This document shows, one piece after another, positions 59,885-64,000 of a DNA stretch of 64,000 nt; within the stretch, counting starts at the first letter, position 1; each line of letters begins with the position of its first letter. Where the stretch lies: NCBI GenBank assembly GCA_034190875.2, contig CM067358.1:39337122-39401121 (forward strand), in the 5' to 3' direction. The notes beneath the pieces are model-generated. The model saw nothing but the letters and a program-made list of their open reading frames with translations. It was not told the origin of the DNA and searched no databases. Source of the stretch: Urechis unicinctus (Eukaryota > Annelida > Polychaeta > Xenopneusta > Urechidae). The position numbers and the translations under genes are program-made.

Positions 59885-62800
59885 ACGAATACAACCCAAA
59901 CGAGCGTGTATACGGTTAATCACTTCACCCCATAGAGACACGATGCGTTGTATTTTTCTAGTAACAAAGGACCGTTGGTTTCCAGCTCTCACTATAATTG
60001 GACGAATGTATATTCCTGCTACTGGTACTAATTTGAAAGGGCTGAGGCAACCTTGAGATCTACAGTGGGCAAAATAATTTTTCTATGCAAACTTAATTAT
60101 CAATTTACCCGATGACATGAATGTAAAACAGCTTTTTCCTACAAACGAATCGCAATTCTCAAGATTTTAACCATAGGTCGCAATTAGCAAGAAACATATT
60201 CGGAATAAAATTAAATAATTACTTTAAAGCTTTTGATATATATTGCCTACAATAATATGCGTACATGGTTAATGTAATATTAGGGCGTTTTTAAAAATTG
60301 CAAAACGCATTCTTTTTTGTCTATCAGAATACACGCGAAAATGGAAAGCTCGTCTCATATATAAAATGCAATAAGCAGTAACCGATTTCTATATCATTAA
60401 TGGGTAAATGCTCAAAAGATTACAGCTAATTGGCATTCACATGTAATGCTATGTATTCAATATAAGTATCAATCCCTCAGATATATTTGAACGATATAGC
60501 GCTATTTCTATGCTAGCTGCATTCAGAAATAATAATCGTCCTTTGTAAATGCGTAAAATGCACTACCGCTAATCATTATATTGCGATTCATGATTTCATG
60601 CACGAAATAAGACAGATCAATCCCATCCCGAGTCGATATTACACCATCGTATGGCATTGTGCTAGTCAAGGAAAAGCTGTTAACGAGGACGATATCAGCT
60701 AGCATACTTCGTGCGCGACCACTTGCGCATGCGTTATGAGTGAACGAATATGATCATGATTTGCATACGTGCTACCTCTGAGGCTACATATTCTAGTAAA
60801 TGCCTTCGTGTAAGTAAATCACGACTTGCATCTGTAGGATGATGGAGAACCATCAAGCTATCCAGAACAAAGTTACAATTGAGATCGATATCAGTCATTA
60901 TGTACCGTTGGGTTCATCCTAGTTCCTTATGCGCTTAAGATGAGCGGGCATAACAGCGTCAATGATGGAAACCAGACACCATTCTGTAACTGTACGCATG
61001 TTATTAAATACGCCTTAACTTGATGTACAGGTTTATATCGTTTTCATTGGCTATCTGTAAGCGTCCCCAGAGGCTTCCATCTCTTGCTTGTGTTCGTGCA
61101 GTCGAGGTGTACCTCACTAAAGACGTGTCTACCAATTATTAAAGAACGACATGCTCTTGCCTTTATGGCCAAGCCTCTGCCAACTTGACTGGAAATGCAA
61201 GGCACGGAAAGAGTATTTGACAATGCTCGAATGTTCGTCAATTAATGGAAAAATGCGTTAATCAGGAATCATAATTGTACTAATATAACCTTTTTAGGTA
61301 CTTTAAATAATAACGTCGATGTATTAGCATATTTAGTATAGTTTTGTACTATATAAATTATCTGGTTAGCAGTTTCTAGCAATGGTGTGGAGAAATATGG
61401 GATAGTGCTTTGCGTTGAAAAGACTATTGAAAATTTAGATTACAAGTCCATTGGTTACATACATTCCGTAAACAAAAGTGATCAAATATATCCAGGAATA
61501 TTTGTTGAATGTGCTGCTAGTTTATGTGGCAATTATATATTCCATGATCCGCACAAATGTTCCCAGACGACGATGACGATGTATATATGTTCTGTTATAG
61601 CTTTATCCATTTATCCATCAACTGCAGCAAAGATCGTCTAGCTCTGTGACTTTGTAAATGTTGTCATCAAGCTACATTCCACGAACACTGCAAATGTTTA
61701 TCTGAGCAGCTCGCTTTGACCACGGCATGCTTAATAAATGAAAACGCTAGTAAATCGGGTTGTAAACAAAAATAAGACACCTCGTAACACCTCTTGCTCG
61801 TAACACTTTCGTAAATTCTGATTAGTTGCGACAACAATAACATAGTCACTTCCCCTTTTCTGTGTGAATAACACTTGTCCATAGCAATGCGGTTATGAGT
61901 TCTGCTAACAGCGCAGTTTATGGTTAACCCGCAGTATTGGGTGCAGTGTTCCATTTAGCAATACGGTTTCAGGTAGCCTGTGACGCGGGCAGCGTCGAGC
62001 TTGTAATGGCCTGGTCATGCTGTTTGATTCATTTAAGTGTATTTATGTAAATGCATTCACTTTGTTGGCGTCGATAACGGATAGTTGATCACCAATTATG
62101 ATGCACTGCAAAGGACTTAACCATTACTAATACACATGGCCCGACCATGGACGATTCGCAGACAGTTTCAGATTGTTATTGTCATTATTATTAGTATCGG
62201 GTTTCAGTTATCCTATTTACTCATGCATTAGCTATATCCGACCAAACATAATGCTCGTGATGCGGTCCAAGGCCAAATTGCTCATTCGTGTTCAATTATT
62301 ACCACAATAACGCTGCCTTTTTATGCAAGCCGGAATTTTAAACTCAATGAGCAATGGGCCGGAAATTGTGGGCGTCCTAAAGCGACGACGGTAATAAGCC
62401 AACGCGACTGTTCGTCCTTTAACCGTACCTTATTCGTATAGAATCGGATCTAAGGTACCGTTAGCTATATCTGCAATCGCGAATTGATGAATAATTATTG
62501 CTGACCCTGCCATTGTTTTCATAAAGTAGAATGTGTTTTCATTTATAAGTTATCGGCTTGAATATGATACATTTGAGGAAATATTGATGCTGCATCCAAA
62601 ACATTTCGGTTTATGAGAGCTAGTAAACTGAAAGGGTTGATAATAACTAATGCAAATGCATAGAGAACTTCACAAACAACTGGGCCATTTAGCTGTATTC
62701 AGCACAAAAGGCAAGTACACCAGGTACATTTAGTACATTTTTTTAATATAAAGACTTGAAAATACTGTCGAATGTGAATATGTAATGTACGATGCTGCTA

Positions 62801-64000
62801 CTCTCAAATCCTAGGTAAATTTCTATAATCCGAGTCAAGAACGTTTAAGGTTACAAATGAGCGGCCTTGGGTTGCCACGGTTAACGCCCTCGAGGCAATT
62901 ATTCGTAGTACAGATCCCGGAAGTCGATTTATACCATCAAGCGATACATTTAAGTTTCTGGTTTATCATCCAATTTGCTCTGACATTAGAACGAGATATT
63001 AGCGGTTGGTTTATTTAGCATACGAGACTTATTGTAGCATATGTTAATGAGTGTAAATTCTGCGCCGACACAGCCAGGCTGATGTTACGTTACTCATTAG
63101 GAAGACTGAATGTCAGGGTGCAATTATGAGATTGCAATATACAGTTAAACTTAACGCCATCAAAGTGGAAAGTTGCCAAAGTGGTCACTTAAGAGCCGGA
63201 TCCGCAATCGATTACCAAAATGCGGTCAGTCTTCTTGATGAATGTCACTTAGTTGGATTGCAGTGACCGTTAAACATCAGTACAGTACAATCAACGGGCG
63301 ACGGATTTATGCCAAGCAGTAAAGTTACTTGAGGGCAGATCCATCTCCATATGGAATCAAGCGACGTTGAATAACACCTAGGATTAGAGTTTAGTTTTAA
63401 TGAAAAAAAAACATAATGCAAATATTCACGCCGCAGTTCTATACGAACACCAGGTTTCATACACAAACACAATCAAATGTAGGGATCTGAAGAATTTTCA
63501 AATAAATTTGTTCTGTCTAGAGGACAAAATTTTCAACTATATTGACATAATTAGAGGACACAAGGAACATCACTGGATGTCATTCAAGTTTAAGTATAAC
63601 ACGATATATGTCGTGCCATAGTACTGTTACTTATTACTGCTGGTATAGTGTGCAAGTAAAGCATGTGCAGGCGAGTGTATATTACAAAGATTGACAATGC
63701 TGCAGCTATCCCTCATGCTTCTCTAACTAATTTCTCAAAACTACAGCTACCTGGAATATGATTGATTGGCGGTTGCTAAAATGACAAAACAGCCTCTTAA
63801 CGTTGCTGTATATAACGGAGACAGCTTCAACCAATGTTTTGTGGCCACCTTGTCATTTCGCAGCTGGCACCAGTTGATTGTGGCATCTTGAAACTTTACT
63901 CCTCTGTAAACACCGGTATTTTTCCGCGGATAGCACACCTGGCTTTTGCGGCATGCAATGCATCGCCACCATTTTTGCTTATTACACATTAGACATATGG
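59885..64000 (+). repeat. Segmental duplication block C, copy 2
   Basis: Matches 33563-37692 and continues past the window end. Differences are scattered substitutions and short indels without a coding pattern. Confidence 0.95.

Overview
This window looks like gene-poor eukaryotic nuclear DNA, most probably from an invertebrate animal. It is AT-rich and contains many long (AT)n, (GA)n, (GT)n, (CT)n and (ATC)n microsatellites. It has no operon-like gene packing. The only recognisable protein family is the cytoplasmic 'ballast' domain of P2X7 receptors, in an intron-split, degenerate copy. That family is animal-centred, so the animal assignment rests mainly on this one fragment and is an inference. 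I found no intact protein-coding gene, rRNA, tRNA or CRISPR array. Almost every open frame is either a translated microsatellite or of a length expected by chance at this base composition.

The main architecture is a large, broken tandem duplication. Block A (about 3.38-11.59 kb) recurs in the same orientation at 40.83-47.34 kb. Block B (27.45-32.78 kb) recurs at 52.87-58.77 kb. Block C (33.56-37.69 kb) recurs at 59.89 kb and runs off the window end. The order A-B-C / A'-B'-C' suggests one ancestral unit of about 34-37 kb duplicated head to tail, with 10-12 kb of net size difference between A and B. Block C copies look clearly more similar (about 95% or more by eye) than A or B copies (about 85-90%). 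This suggests gene conversion or a second duplication event.

The most interesting locus is inside block A (8499-9669). A segment of about 1.17 kb is present in A and absent from A'. It is bounded by inverted termini (11 perfect bases, then a second collinear 10-base match). Its interior carries, on the minus strand, a two-exon P2X7-ballast-like reading frame with matching splice phase, a frameshift, and a C-terminal end that runs into the terminal repeat. A canonical CRE palindrome lies just upstream. The empty position in A' keeps two adjacent gctt copies, as expected of an excision footprint. This looks like a DNA transposon, or a gene-capturing non-autonomous element, carrying a ballast-domain gene.

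Other regions: 1-1205 is a degenerate tandem array of about 0.45-0.53 kb units, each with a CRE or CRE-like palindrome. The A-B interval of unit 1 (11.6-27.4 kb) is mostly anonymous sequence broken by six microsatellite blocks, with a 20-bp-arm perfect hairpin at 16710-16752. The interval 37.7-40.8 kb separates the two units and holds GT and CT tracts and an NRF1-like palindrome. The interval 47.3-52.9 kb contains a weak internal duplication, an (ATC)n tract and an 18-bp perfect palindrome.
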